The translations under genes were made by a program, and so were the position numbers. DNA of 64,000 bases from Streptomyces cavernicola (GTDB lineage Bacteria > Actinomycetota > Actinomycetes > Streptomycetales > Streptomycetaceae): positions 62,001 through 126,000 of the forward strand of contig NZ_JASCIQ010000016.1 in NCBI RefSeq assembly GCF_029968035.1, given 5' to 3'. The notes under the pieces are model-generated. The model was not told where the DNA came from. It searched no databases and was given only the letters and a program-made list of their open reading frames with translations. Shown in pieces: positions 42,675-51,230 of the stretch; the first letter of the stretch is position 1; every line of letters begins with the position of its first letter.

Positions 42675-43853
42675 TTGGCGTCGCACCGCAAGCCGCGGTC
42701 CAGGTCGGGTCTCATACGGACGTCCCAGGCCGTCGGCATCACCACCGCCGCACTCACCTCCGTCGCCCTGCTGTCGCAGACCGCGGGCGCCGCGCCCGCG
42801 GAGCCGAAGCCCTCGCTCGAAGAGGTGCAGAAGAAGGTCGACGACCTGTATCGACAGGCCGGCGTCGCCACCCAGAAGTACAACGCCGCCAAGGAGCGCA
42901 CCGACCGGCAGCACGGCGAGGTCGACGGGCTGCTCGACCAGGTCGCCGAGCGCACCGACAAGGTCAACGAAGCGCGCCGGGAGCTCGGTTCGCTCGCCGC
43001 GGCCCAGTACCGCAACGGCGGCATGTCCGAGACCGCGAACCTGCTGCTCGCCGACGACCCGCAGGCGATGTTCGACCAGCGGCAGCTGATGAGCCGCCTC
43101 GGCGACCGGCAGAAGCGGGCCGTCGAGGACTACGAGTCGCTGCAGCGTGAGGCCTCCGCCGAGCGCGGCAAGGCGCAGAAGAGCCTGGAGACGCTGACCG
43201 AGTCGCAGGCGGACCTGAGAGAGAGCAAGCGGGCCGTGCAGGCCAAGCTCTCCGAGGCGCGCGAGCTCCTGTCGAAGCTGACCGCCGAGGAGAAGGCGCG
43301 CCTCGCCGCGATCGAGCGGGAGAAGGAGGCCGCGGCCAAGCGCAAGGCCGAGGAGCTCGCCCGCAAGCAGGCCGAGGAGGAGCGGCAGCGCAAGGCCGAG
43401 GAGGAGGCCCGCCAGGAGGAGGAGCAGAACTCCGGCTCCGACGGCTCGGACTCCGGCTCGGGCTCCGGCTCCGATTCCGGCTCCGACGCGGGCACCTCGT
43501 ACGCCGCCAAGGCGCAGAAGGTGATCGCGTTCGCGGAGGCGCAGATCGGCAAGCCGTACGTGTGGGGCGCCACCGGGCCCGACTCGTACGACTGCTCCGG
43601 GCTCACGCAGGACGCCTGGCAGGCTGCGGGGATCTCGCTGCCGCGCACCACCTGGGACCAGGTGAAGGTCGGCACGACCGTGAAGACGGCCGACGCCCAA
43701 CCCGGTGACCTGGTGTTCTTCTACGACGACATCAGCCACGTCGGGATCTACATCGGCAACGGCGAGATGATCCACGCGCCGAAGCCGGGGGCGAACGTGC
43801 GCACCGAGTCGATCTACTACATGCCGATCCACAGCGTGGTGCGGCCGGCGTGA
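42675..43853 (+). CDS. NlpC/P60 peptidoglycan hydrolase under a c-di-AMP riboswitch
   Basis: A 392-residue secreted hydrolase starting at TTG 42675 (GGAAGGAG upstream; no ATG fits). It has a signal peptide (QAVGITTAALTSVALLSQTA, GAAPA) and a coiled-coil N-terminal region (VQKKVDDLYRQAGVATQKYN and following, about 35-235) that is RipA-like. A Ser/Gly/Asp low-complexity hinge (about 240-265) comes next, then a C-terminal NlpC/P60 domain with catalytic Cys in SYDCSGLTQDAW, His in DDISHVGIYIGNGEMIHAP and the fold signature AQIGKPYVWGATGPDSYDCS. It is expected to cut D-Glu to m-Dpm peptide links in the wall. It is the riboswitch-controlled member of two NlpC/P60 genes here. Confidence 0.95.
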   Translation: MASHRKPRSRSGLIRTSQAVGITTAALTSVALLSQTAGAAPAEPKPSLEEVQKKVDDLYRQAGVATQKYNAAKERTDRQHGEVDGLLDQVAERTDKVNEARRELGSLAAAQYRNGGMSETANLLLADDPQAMFDQRQLMSRLGDRQKRAVEDYESLQREASAERGKAQKSLETLTESQADLRESKRAVQAKLSEARELLSKLTAEEKARLAAIEREKEAAAKRKAEELARKQAEEERQRKAEEEARQEEEQNSGSDGSDSGSGSGSDSGSDAGTSYAAKAQKVIAFAEAQIGKPYVWGATGPDSYDCSGLTQDAWQAAGISLPRTTWDQVKVGTTVKTADAQPGDLVFFYDDISHVGIYIGNGEMIHAPKPGANVRTESIYYMPIHSVVRPA

Positions 43854-43864
43854 ATCCTGCTCCG

Positions 43865-43966
43865 CGCGTGTGCGCCTGCTCGCCACGCGTGTGCAGCTGC
43901 TCGCCGCGCGTGTGGGCCTGCGCCGCGCGTGTGAATCGGCTCCCGCGCGTGTGACGTGACACGCGT
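43865..43966. repeat. CGCGTGTG-spaced imperfect repeat
   Basis: CGCGTGTG starts at 43865, 43886, 43907, 43926 and 43946, separated by CGCCTGCTCGCC-like linkers of 11-13 bases. It lies just after the NlpC/P60 stop and before the hairpin at 43980. It has no visible function and would read on the minus strand as His-Thr-Arg-Gly units. Confidence 0.75.
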
Positions 43967-43979
43967 GGCCCGTACGGCG

Positions 43980-44013
43980 AAGGGCCCGGACCGCGACGGC
44001 GGTTCGGGCCCTT
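43980..44013. terminator. hairpin between convergent genes
   Basis: AAGGGCCCGGACC pairs with GGTTCGGGCCCTT (44001-44013) with one G-T wobble and an 8-nt loop, after the NlpC/P60 gene and 19 bp before the stop of the convergent membrane protein gene. Confidence 0.85.
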
Positions 44014-44031
44014 CTGTCACATCGGGCGGTG

Positions 44032-44385
44032 CTACGTCCAGAGCTTGGCGATGAAGATGTTCGCCACGGTGAGCGCGCCCACCGCGATGAACGCCCCCTT
44101 GGCCACCTTCTCCTCGTCGCGCTTCACGTACACGAGGCCGAGGATCACGATCAGCAGTGCCAGCTTCACGCCGATCTTGATGTTGTCGACCGGCTGGCTG
44201 TCGGCCTGGTTGAGGCCGACCAGGGCCACTCCGGTGACCAGCATCGTCACCGCGCCGTGCAGCATCGCGGGGGTGAACCGTGCCGTGCCCGCGCCCATCG
44301 CCTTCATCTGGGTCAGGAAACCGCCCAGAAGCGAGGCGATGCCGATGATGTGCAGGGCGACGAACACGTTGATGAGTACGTCCAT
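44032..44385 (-). CDS. small integral membrane protein
   Basis: A 117-residue protein with about four hydrophobic segments (LINVFVALHIIGIASLLGGF, AMLHGAVTMLVTGVALVGLN, KIGVKLALLIVILGLVYVKR, KGAFIAVGALTVANIFIAK). The start ATG 44385 lies eight bases after a TAGGCT that could be a -10 (44393-44398), so the transcript may be leaderless. No ribosome site is obvious. It is convergent with the NlpC/P60 gene and divergent from the next. Function unknown. Confidence 0.8.
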   Translation of the reverse strand: MDVLINVFVALHIIGIASLLGGFLTQMKAMGAGTARFTPAMLHGAVTMLVTGVALVGLNQADSQPVDNIKIGVKLALLIVILGLVYVKRDEEKVAKGAFIAVGALTVANIFIAKLWT

Positions 44386-44582
44386 GGCCCGGAGCCTAGC
44401 CGGGGGCATACCAGCACTCGACAGCCAGGTCGTGCGGGACGGGCGCATCGGTCGCAGGGGAGCCGAAAACCGGCACTACGCGCGCGTGCGCCCGGTCAGT
44501 TGCGGTCACGCTCCACTCTCTGCGGTCAGTTGCGCACATTCCGTCACCATCCCGTGACAGTGAGGTTTAGCGTCCTTGGCCA

Positions 44583-44691
44583 GGTGACCGGCGCAGCACC
44601 GCCGTCCCCGCCCCGTAGGGCGGCAGGCCGGTCACCTCCGCCGAGAAAGTCCGGCGGCGGCCCGCTCCCCCTGTGCGGGCCGCCGCCGGAC
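44583..44691 (+). promoter_or_regulatory. structured leader before the second NlpC/P60 gene
   Basis: Two consecutive hairpins precede the gene. The first has GGTGACCGG (44583-44591) closing with CCGGTCACC (44628-44636) around an inner CCGCC/GGCGG stem. The second is a perfect 17-bp stem, 44649-44665 with 44675-44691 around a 9-nt loop, ending six bases before the ribosome site AAGGAAG. No ydaO blocks are present, so this leader differs from that of the paralogue at 42675. The second hairpin could act as an attenuator or RNA thermometer-like block (inference). Confidence 0.55.
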
Positions 44692-44709
44692 GCGTAAGGA
44701 AGTGGATCC

Positions 44710-45768
44710 GTGGCCGCGCAGCGCAAGCACCGAAAACCCAGACACCGCTCGATCAGCGGCCATACGGCCCGCACCGCCGCCACCCTGGCTCTCGCCGGCG
44801 CGGCGTCCGGTGCGGCGTTCGAAGGGACCGGGCACGCGGAGCCCCAGCTCACGCCGGCCCAGGTGAAGGCCAAGGTCGACCGCCTCTACCACGAGGCGGA
44901 GATCGCCACCGAGCAGTACAACGGCACCAAGGAGCGGGCCGAGGCGGCCGAGGACCGCGTCGACGAGCTGCAGGACGAGGCCGCCCGCAGGACCGAGCGC
45001 CTCAACTCCGCACGTACGACGCTTGGTTCGGCCGCCACCGAGCAGTACCGCACAGGCGCGATCGCCCCCTCGATGCAGCTCGCCCTGGCCTCCGACCCGG
45101 ACACCTATCTGGACCGGGTCATGCTCGCCGACCGCGCGGGCACCCGGCAGGCCGCCGCCGTGCAGCGCGTCCAGGGCCAGCTGCGCGAGCTCGACCGGCT
45201 GCACGCCGAGGCCGATCGCAAGAGTGACGAACTGGGCGCACACCGCGCGCAGTTGCGCAAGCACAAGAAGGACATCAACGGGAGGCTGGCCTCCGCCGAG
45301 CGCCTCCTCGACCGCCTCACCGCCGCCGAGCGCGAGCAGCTCACCGAGGGCCTGCACGGCGGCGACGCCGACTCCCGCGCCTCCCGCGACCTGCCGCGCG
45401 GCCCTCTCAAGGCCCCCAACGCGCGTGCCGCACAGGCTGTTTCGTACGCCTACGGCGCGATCGGCAGCCCGTACGTGTGGGGCGCCACGGGGCCGAACGC
45501 CTTCGACTGCTCCGGCCTCACCCAGGCCGCGTACCGTTCGGCGGGCGTCTCCCTGCCCCGGACGACGTACACTCAGATCAACGCCGGGCGACGCGTCTCG
45601 CGCTCCGAACTCGCCCCTGGCGACCTGGTGTTCTTCTACTCGGGCATCAGCCACGTCGGGCTCTACGTGGGCAACGGGCAGATGATCCATGCCCCGAACC
45701 CGAACGCCCCGGTCCGGCTCGCGCCGGTGGACTCGATGCCGTTCTCGGGGGCCACGCGGGTGGCATGA
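44710..45768 (+). CDS. second NlpC/P60 peptidoglycan hydrolase
   Basis: A 352-residue paralogue of the gene at 42675 (GTG start, AAGGAAG upstream). It has a signal-like N-terminus (RTAATLALAGAASGAAFEGT), a long coiled-coil region (QVKAKVDRLYHEAEIATEQY and following) and an NlpC/P60 domain with the Cys motif NAFDCSGLTQAAYRSAGVSL, the matching start IGSPYVWGATGPNAFDCSG and the His motif SGISHVGLYVGNGQMIHAP. It is expected to cut the peptide stem of the wall. The pair probably arose by duplication, but the 5' leader is unrelated. It lies about 850 bp after the first one, with a small membrane protein gene in between. Confidence 0.95.
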   Translation: MAAQRKHRKPRHRSISGHTARTAATLALAGAASGAAFEGTGHAEPQLTPAQVKAKVDRLYHEAEIATEQYNGTKERAEAAEDRVDELQDEAARRTERLNSARTTLGSAATEQYRTGAIAPSMQLALASDPDTYLDRVMLADRAGTRQAAAVQRVQGQLRELDRLHAEADRKSDELGAHRAQLRKHKKDINGRLASAERLLDRLTAAEREQLTEGLHGGDADSRASRDLPRGPLKAPNARAAQAVSYAYGAIGSPYVWGATGPNAFDCSGLTQAAYRSAGVSLPRTTYTQINAGRRVSRSELAPGDLVFFYSGISHVGLYVGNGQMIHAPNPNAPVRLAPVDSMPFSGATRVA

Positions 45769-45852
45769 GCCCACGCCGGTTCCGTACGCGCGCCCGCCCC
45801 GGGCCCTAGGCGCCTGCTGCCGGATCCGTACGCACCTGCCGCTGCCGCTCGA

Positions 45853-46431
45853 TCACCGCCCGGACGGCCTGAGATCGCCCAGCGGAAGCCACATCTTCAC
45901 GTCGTCGAACCGCTCTTCGCCCACCGCGATCCCGCCCGGGAGCCGGCCCCACTCGCGAAAGCCGAGGCGGTTGTAGAGCTCGATGGCCGAGTGGTTGTTT
46001 CCGCGCACGCCGAGCGTCAGCAGCTCCATGCCCGCCGTACGCGCCTGCTCCACCAGCCCCGACACCAGCAGCTGGCCGAGGCCGAGCCCGCGCGCCGCCG
46101 GATGCGTCATCAACTGCCGCAGCTCACCGCTGTGTCGGTACGTCGCGACAGCGCCCCGCCGCTGCCAGAGGCCGCAGCCCGCGACCCTGCCGTCGACCGT
46201 CGCCACTGCGAACGCCGCGTCACCGGCTCGCACATCGGCGAGCACGGCGCCCAGCCAGGCGTCCGTCTCGTCCCGCGGGGGCGGGGCGAGATAGCCGATG
46301 GCGCCGCCGTCCGCGGTGACGTCCCCTATCAACCGGTGGATGCCGACCTGGAGTTGGGCCTCCTCCTCGGTCGGCCAGACGAGGGCGAGCTGCGGGCGGG
46401 TCCTGGCGGGGACGCCGGAAGGGATGTTCAT
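45853..46431 (-). CDS. GNAT family N-acetyltransferase
   Basis: A 192-residue protein with the GNAT fold. Landmarks are DAAFAVATVDGRVAGCGLWQ, the acetyl-CoA motif RQLMTHPAARGLGLGQLLVS, and the C-terminal LLTLGVRGNNHSAIELYNRL, then GFREWGRLPGGI. It transfers an acetyl group to an amine of unknown nature. ATG 46431 is the likely start. It is divergent from the membrane protein gene at 46558, and the promoter gap between them has two DnaA boxes. Confidence 0.9.
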   Translation of the reverse strand: MNIPSGVPARTRPQLALVWPTEEEAQLQVGIHRLIGDVTADGGAIGYLAPPPRDETDAWLGAVLADVRAGDAAFAVATVDGRVAGCGLWQRRGAVATYRHSGELRQLMTHPAARGLGLGQLLVSGLVEQARTAGMELLTLGVRGNNHSAIELYNRLGFREWGRLPGGIAVGEERFDDVKMWLPLGDLRPSGR

Positions 46432-46471
46432 GGTCAGCCATGCTAGGGGGCGCCGCCGACGTCGGGCGAAG

Positions 46472-46516
46472 TTGTCCACAGGCCCTGCGGCGGCGGCCTG
46501 TGCGGAGTTATCCACA
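46472..46516. promoter_or_regulatory. two DnaA-box-like sites
   Basis: TTGTCCACA (46472-46480) and TTATCCACA (46508-46516) in the same orientation, both followed by GGC, 36 bp apart between two divergent genes. Each is at or near the DnaA consensus, with TTGTCCACA being the form preferred in Streptomyces. No other origin features are visible, so this is at most a DnaA regulatory or titration site. Confidence 0.55.
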
Positions 46517-46557
46517 GGCCGCACGGACGGGAACGCCTGTGCGGTACGTTCGCCCGC

Positions 46558-47244
46558 ATGTCCCGCCTTCCGCTGCCTCCGCCTCCGCCGCCACCGCATC
46601 TGCGCACGTGGCCGGACCGGGACGCCCTGCTGTCCGACAGGGCCGACGCGTTGAAGATCCTGCACCGGCGCAGTCTCGGCCTGTTCCAGCTCGGCCGGCT
46701 GTGGTTGCTGGCGCTCCTTGCGCTGTGCGGCTGGTCGGGTGTCGCGGGCGCCGTGCAGATGGGCACCAGCGCCGACGGCTTCCCGATCGACGTGTTCATC
46801 GCGGTGCTCGTCGCGGCCGTCGGCCTGGCGGTCATTGCGCCGGCCGTGCTCGTCGCGGTCCTGTGGCTCCGAAGACAGCAGCGCATAGGTCAACTACGGG
46901 ACGCCTGGCTGCTGTTGGACTCCGACGAGGCCGCCGACAACAGGCTCCGCTCTCCCGCACTGAGCCTGACCTGGATGCTGCTGTCGTTCGCGATGTGTGG
47001 GCTCGGCATCTTGAGCTCCTACAGCGCGGCGGCCACGGCTGCCGGCTCGGCCGCGATGTTCCAGCTGTTCCTGGGCATGGGCGGCGGGATGATCATCTGG
47101 GTGACCGGACTCCTGGGCATCCACAGGGCGTTCAGACACCGCCAGTGGGTCCTGTCCCGACTCGGGGACGGGAGCGGGCGCGGGAGCGGGGACGGGGACG
47201 GGGGCGGGGGCGGGGGCGGGGGCGCGCACCAGTCCACGCATTGA
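46558..47244 (+). CDS. polyproline-start membrane protein
   Basis: A 228-residue protein beginning MSRLPLPPPPPPPHLRTWPD. About four transmembrane segments follow (RLWLLALLALCGWSGVAGAV, FIAVLVAAVGLAVIAPAVLV, TWMLLSFAMCGLGILSSYSA, FLGMGGGMIIWVTGLLGI) and a Gly-rich C-terminal tail encoded by a GGGGAC/GGGGGC hexamer tract (about 47165-47225). It faces the GNAT gene with DnaA-box-like sites between. Function unknown. Confidence 0.8.
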   Translation: MSRLPLPPPPPPPHLRTWPDRDALLSDRADALKILHRRSLGLFQLGRLWLLALLALCGWSGVAGAVQMGTSADGFPIDVFIAVLVAAVGLAVIAPAVLVAVLWLRRQQRIGQLRDAWLLLDSDEAADNRLRSPALSLTWMLLSFAMCGLGILSSYSAAATAAGSAAMFQLFLGMGGGMIIWVTGLLGIHRAFRHRQWVLSRLGDGSGRGSGDGDGGGGGGGGAHQSTH

Positions 47245-47290
47245 CCGCCGGGTGCCCGCACCGCCCTGCCCCACCCCCGGACCGGGCCTC

Positions 47291-48004
47291 TCAGACCAGC
47301 CGCCTCGCCGTCGCCCATCGCGTCAGCTCATGCCGGTTGGACAGCTGCAACTTCCGCAGCACGGCGGAGACATGGGACTCGACCGTCTTCACGGAGATGA
47401 AGAGCTCCTTGGCGATCTCCTTGTACGCGTACCCACGGGCGATCAGTCGCAGCACCTCGCGCTCGCGCTGAGTGAGGCGGTCCAGGTCCTCGTCGACCGG
47501 GGCGGCGTCCGTCGACGCGAAGGCGTCCAGGACGAAGCCGGCCAGGCGGGGCGAGAACACCGCATCGCCCTCCTGCACGCGGAAGATGGAGTCGACCAGG
47601 TCGGTGCCGGTGATCGCCTTCGTGACGTACCCCCGCGCTCCGCCGCGGATCACGCCGATGACGTCCTCGGCGGCGTCGGAGACCGACAGGGCCAGGAAGC
47701 GCACCGGGTTCTCGGCGTCCGCCATGAGCGGGGCGCTGCGCCGCAGCACCTCGACCCCGCCGCCGCCCGGCAGATGCACGTCGAGGAGAACCACCTCCGG
47801 GCGGGTGGCCGTGATGACGGCGACCGCCTGCTCCACATCGGCCGCCTCGCCCACGACTTCGACGCCCGTGGTCTCCGTACGGCCGATCTCCGCCTGGACC
47901 CCCGTACGGAACATCCGGTGGTCGTCGACGAGGACGACGCGCACCCGGCGCGCGCCGGGCTCACGCTCGGGCTCGCCCTGCGTCTGTTCGGTCGCGTCAC
48001 TCAT
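47291..48004 (-). CDS. LuxR-type response regulator
   Basis: A 237-residue NarL/FixJ-type regulator. The receiver domain has the acidic pair VVLVDDHRMFRTGV, the phospho-acceptor Asp in EVVLLDVHLPGGGGVE and a Lys in ARGYVTKAI. The C-terminal LuxR HTH is LTQREREVLRLIARGYAYKE with FISVKTVESHVSAVLRKLQL. ATG 48004 overlaps the histidine kinase stop (ATGA), so kinase and regulator are coupled. It probably controls the divergent PspC/LiaF-like gene, since this kinase and that protein share an N-terminal PspC domain (inference). Confidence 0.95.
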   Translation of the reverse strand: MSDATEQTQGEPEREPGARRVRVVLVDDHRMFRTGVQAEIGRTETTGVEVVGEAADVEQAVAVITATRPEVVLLDVHLPGGGGVEVLRRSAPLMADAENPVRFLALSVSDAAEDVIGVIRGGARGYVTKAITGTDLVDSIFRVQEGDAVFSPRLAGFVLDAFASTDAAPVDEDLDRLTQREREVLRLIARGYAYKEIAKELFISVKTVESHVSAVLRKLQLSNRHELTRWATARRLV

Positions 48005-49335
48005 GCCGTGGTCGCCCTCTCCATCTCCAACTCGACTTCCGTGCCCCCGCCGGGCACCGCGCGCAGCCGTGCCGTGCCGCCGTTGCGCTGCATGCGGCCG
48101 ATGATCGACTCCCGTACGCCCATGCGGTCCGCGGGCACCGCGTCCAGGTCGAACCCGGGGCCGCGGTCGCGCACCGACACGAAGACCGTCCGGCCCTCGA
48201 CCTCCGCGAAGACCTGGACGGCGCCGCCCTCGCCACCGTACTTGGCGGCGTTGACCATCGCCTCGCGCGCGGCCTGGAGTTGGGCGGAGAGCTTCTCGTC
48301 CAGTTCGCAGTCGCCCACGACGACGACCTCGATGGGCACGCCGTACTTGTCCTCCACCTCCGCGGCCGCTCTGCGGACCGCGTCGGCGAGGTTCTCCGGC
48401 TCTTCCTTTTCGGCCTTGCCGGTGGGTTTGTAGAGCCACGTGCGCAGGTCGCGCTCCTGGGCGCGGGCGAGCCTGCGGACCTCGCCGGGGCTCTCCGCGT
48501 TGCGCTGGATCAGGGTCAGGGTGTGCAGCACCGAGTCGTGTACGTGCGCGGCGACTTCGGCGCGCTCCTGGGCCCGGATGCGCATCAGGCGCTCCGCGGA
48601 GAGGTCCTGTGTCATACGAACGAGGTAGGGGCCCGCGAGCAGGGCTATACCGACGAGCACCGCGAGAGCCGCCTGCAGCACGGCGCCGAGGTCCCGGACG
48701 GAGCCCTGCAGCACGAAGATGCCGGTGACTCCGGTGCCGACGAGGACGACTCCGGCGGCGGTGCGCGCCAGGTTCAGCGTGCGCCTGCGGCGGCCGACCT
48801 CCATCCAGCGGGCCCTGCGGGCGTTGTCCGCCTGCCGCCAGACCAGGGCCACGCCTGCGGCCATGAGGAGCGTCGGCCACAGATAGACCTTGCCGGGACC
48901 GCTCACGTCGACACTGCCCACGAAGATCATCGCGACGACGACCATGGCGAGCAGCGCGATCAACTGCCCCTTGTCGACCTTGCGGACGACCAGTTTGCGG
49001 CGGCCGTCCGGACCGATCTCCGTCGTCACGGCGGGCTGCCGCTCGGCCGCTCCGGCCGCGCCCGCGCCGCCGACGCCTCCGACGCCGAGCGGGACGAAGA
49101 ACCAGAACGCGGCGTAGAGCAGAGCGCCCAGCCCGTTGGCGAGGAACAGGCCGACGAAGACGAGGCGCACCCAGATGACGGGCAGCCCGAGATGGCCCGC
49201 GAGCCCGCGCGCGACCCCGCCGAGCCAACGGCCCTCGCCGCTGCGGTAGAGCTTGCGCAGCGGCTGCGGATCATCGGTGGCGGGTGCGGCGGTCGGCATG
49301 TCACCGATGGTCACACGGTGCGCGGCGGAAGACAT
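48001..49335 (-). CDS. histidine kinase with N-terminal PspC domain
   Basis: A 444-residue membrane kinase. Residues about 25-85 form a PspC domain (LYRSGEGRWLGGVARGLAGH, IWVRLVFVGLFLANGLGA). About four further transmembrane segments follow (LIALLAMVVVAMIFVGSVDV to AVLQAALAVLVGIALLAGPY). The catalytic part has a HisKA_3 H-box AEVAAHVHDSVLHTLTLIQR, an N-box AAREAMVNAAKYGG and a G box VSVRDRGPGFDLDA. It is likely a cell-envelope stress sensor. The ATG at 49335 is used, but an internal ATG at 49299 (MPTAAPATDD) is an equal alternative because the upstream ribosome site is weak. Confidence 0.92.
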   Translation of the reverse strand: MSSAAHRVTIGDMPTAAPATDDPQPLRKLYRSGEGRWLGGVARGLAGHLGLPVIWVRLVFVGLFLANGLGALLYAAFWFFVPLGVGGVGGAGAAGAAERQPAVTTEIGPDGRRKLVVRKVDKGQLIALLAMVVVAMIFVGSVDVSGPGKVYLWPTLLMAAGVALVWRQADNARRARWMEVGRRRRTLNLARTAAGVVLVGTGVTGIFVLQGSVRDLGAVLQAALAVLVGIALLAGPYLVRMTQDLSAERLMRIRAQERAEVAAHVHDSVLHTLTLIQRNAESPGEVRRLARAQERDLRTWLYKPTGKAEKEEPENLADAVRRAAAEVEDKYGVPIEVVVVGDCELDEKLSAQLQAAREAMVNAAKYGGEGGAVQVFAEVEGRTVFVSVRDRGPGFDLDAVPADRMGVRESIIGRMQRNGGTARLRAVPGGGTEVELEMERATTA

Positions 49336-49589
49336 CAGGGTCTGCCCCCGAGACGTCCCTGATCTCTGAGCTCCACCGTGTTCTCCGCACTCCGGCCCGA
49401 GCCTCGGCGCAGCGGGCAGGTGCCGCGCCGCTTCCGGGCCCGAGACGCTCAGCGGGAGCGCTCCGTTTCCGGGCCCGCGCCCCGGGCCCGCGCCGTAGCT
49501 CCCCCAACTCGGTCTCAGGGTCGGATCTCAGGGTCGGACCAGGGTCTTCCCGCCTGCCGAAGCCGGCCTCGCCCCGTCACCATGGACGC

Positions 49590-51227
49590 ATGAACGATCA
49601 GGACCTGGCCGGGGCGAGCGCCGCCGAGCCGAGCGCCCCGCCGGGGCTTCGCCGCGAGCGGCCGCACCGCCTGCTCGGCGGCGTCTGCTCGGGCCTCGGC
49701 CGGCACTGCGATCTGGACCCGGTGATCTTCCGTATCGGCATCGCCGTGCTCGCCGTCACCGGCGGCCTCGGCCTGATCTTCTACGGCTTCGCCTGGCTGC
49801 TCCTCCCGCTCGACGGGGACGAGGAGAGCGAGGGCCGCAAGCTGCTCACCGGCCGGGTCTCCGGCGCCGGCCTGTCCGCGCTGCTCTGCGCGCTCATCGG
49901 CTGCGGCGTGTTCCTTTCCATGCTGAACAACGGCAGTGTGCTCACCTTCGCGGCGATGCTCGCCCTGCTGCTCGCGGGCGCGGGGTACTGGTCGCGGAAC
50001 CGCCGGGCCGCCGACGCCACCCCGGTCACGGCCCAGAAGGTCGCCGACGCCCCGCCGGAGGCCCAGGCCCCGCCGGTCGCCGGGACCATGTCCTGGTGGC
50101 GCGACCCGATAGTGAAGGACGGCACGCACGAGGGCGGCACGGGTTACACCTGGGGCCCGGTGGACATCATTCGCGGCGACCGCCACCCGTTCCCGCTGGG
50201 ACACAACTGGGTGTTCCACCACGAGCCCCCGGAGGAGTTCCCGGAGCCGCCCGAGCCGAAGCCACGCGGGCCACGCCGGATCGGCGGCTGGGTGTTCCTG
50301 CTCGCGCTGCTCGCCGCAGTGCTCGGCACCGCGCTCACCTGGAGCGACCACGGGGGCGCGGGCTCGCTCGGCCTCAGCCTGCAGGCCGGCCTGGCCTGCG
50401 CGCTCGCAGTGTTCGGCCTGGGCATCGCGGTGAGCGCGTTCCTCGGGCGTACGGGCGTGGGCTCGATCGTCCTCGCGGTGCTCACGGCAGGCCTGTTGGC
50501 GATCGCGACAGTCCTGCCGGCCAACATCGGCACGACCTGGACGCACAGACAGTGGCGCCCGACCGCGACGGCACAGGTGCGGCCGGTGTACGAGGTGGGC
50601 TCGGGCGTCGGCAGCCTCGACCTGACGGGCGTCGACCTGCGCAAGGGCCAGACCATGCGGACGGCGGTCGAGGTCGGGGCGGGCCGGGTGGAGGTGGTCG
50701 TGCCGGACGACGTCACCGTGCGGCTCCGGGTCGAAGTGGGCGTCGGCGACATCCGGTTGCCGGGCGAGGCCTCCGACGACGTGGACGTCGCCCCAGGCCA
50801 GGACCGCGCCGCCATGCTCAGACCGCCGAAGGGCACGCCCGAGGCCGGCACGGTCGACCTGAGACTCGAAGTAGGCGTCGGCCAGGCGGAGGTGAGACGC
50901 GCGGCGGCCGGTGCCGAGCCGGACGGACCGACCGAGCCGAGCGACCCGACCAGACCGACGGCACCCACGGCACCGACCGCCCCCACAGCGCCCAGAGCAC
51001 TCGCCACGCCCGCAGCACTCGCCGCCCCCGCAGCACCCACCGCCCCGGCGAACCCGACCGCACCGACCCAACCGAAGGAGCCGCCCGAACGGACCGAACC
51101 AAGCGGCCCGACCTCCCCCGACACCCCGACCGAACCGAGCGAGCCCCAGCAGGAGCCCGCCCCGCAGAAGCCCGCCCCGCCGGAGCGCGTCCCAGCACCG
51201 TCCGCACCCTCGTTCCCGCCGGAGTAG
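49590..51227 (+). CDS. PspC/LiaF-like envelope-stress membrane protein with Pro/Thr-rich tail
   Basis: A 545-residue protein. The N-terminal PspC domain (residues about 20-80: RRERPHRLLGGVCSGLGRHC, FRIGIAVLAVTGGLGLIFYG) is followed by more membrane segments through about 310. A beta-repeat LiaF-C/DUF2154-like region follows (VRPVYEVGSGVGSLDLTGVD, AVEVGAGRVEVVVPDDVTVR, EVGVGDIRLPG). The tail of about 110 residues is built of PTAP/AAPAAP/TEPSEP repeats ending SAPSFPPE. ATG 49590 has no strong ribosome site. It is divergent from the PspC-type kinase and is probably its sensing partner or target. The tail may cross the wall (inference). Confidence 0.88.
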   Translation: MNDQDLAGASAAEPSAPPGLRRERPHRLLGGVCSGLGRHCDLDPVIFRIGIAVLAVTGGLGLIFYGFAWLLLPLDGDEESEGRKLLTGRVSGAGLSALLCALIGCGVFLSMLNNGSVLTFAAMLALLLAGAGYWSRNRRAADATPVTAQKVADAPPEAQAPPVAGTMSWWRDPIVKDGTHEGGTGYTWGPVDIIRGDRHPFPLGHNWVFHHEPPEEFPEPPEPKPRGPRRIGGWVFLLALLAAVLGTALTWSDHGGAGSLGLSLQAGLACALAVFGLGIAVSAFLGRTGVGSIVLAVLTAGLLAIATVLPANIGTTWTHRQWRPTATAQVRPVYEVGSGVGSLDLTGVDLRKGQTMRTAVEVGAGRVEVVVPDDVTVRLRVEVGVGDIRLPGEASDDVDVAPGQDRAAMLRPPKGTPEAGTVDLRLEVGVGQAEVRRAAAGAEPDGPTEPSDPTRPTAPTAPTAPTAPRALATPAALAAPAAPTAPANPTAPTQPKEPPERTEPSGPTSPDTPTEPSEPQQEPAPQKPAPPERVPAPSAPSFPPE

Positions 51228-51230
51228 CCC

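Noticed and set aside
46472..46516. Replication origin
   Set aside because: Only two DnaA boxes and no dnaA/dnaN or AT-rich unwinding element. Treated as a possible regulatory pair.
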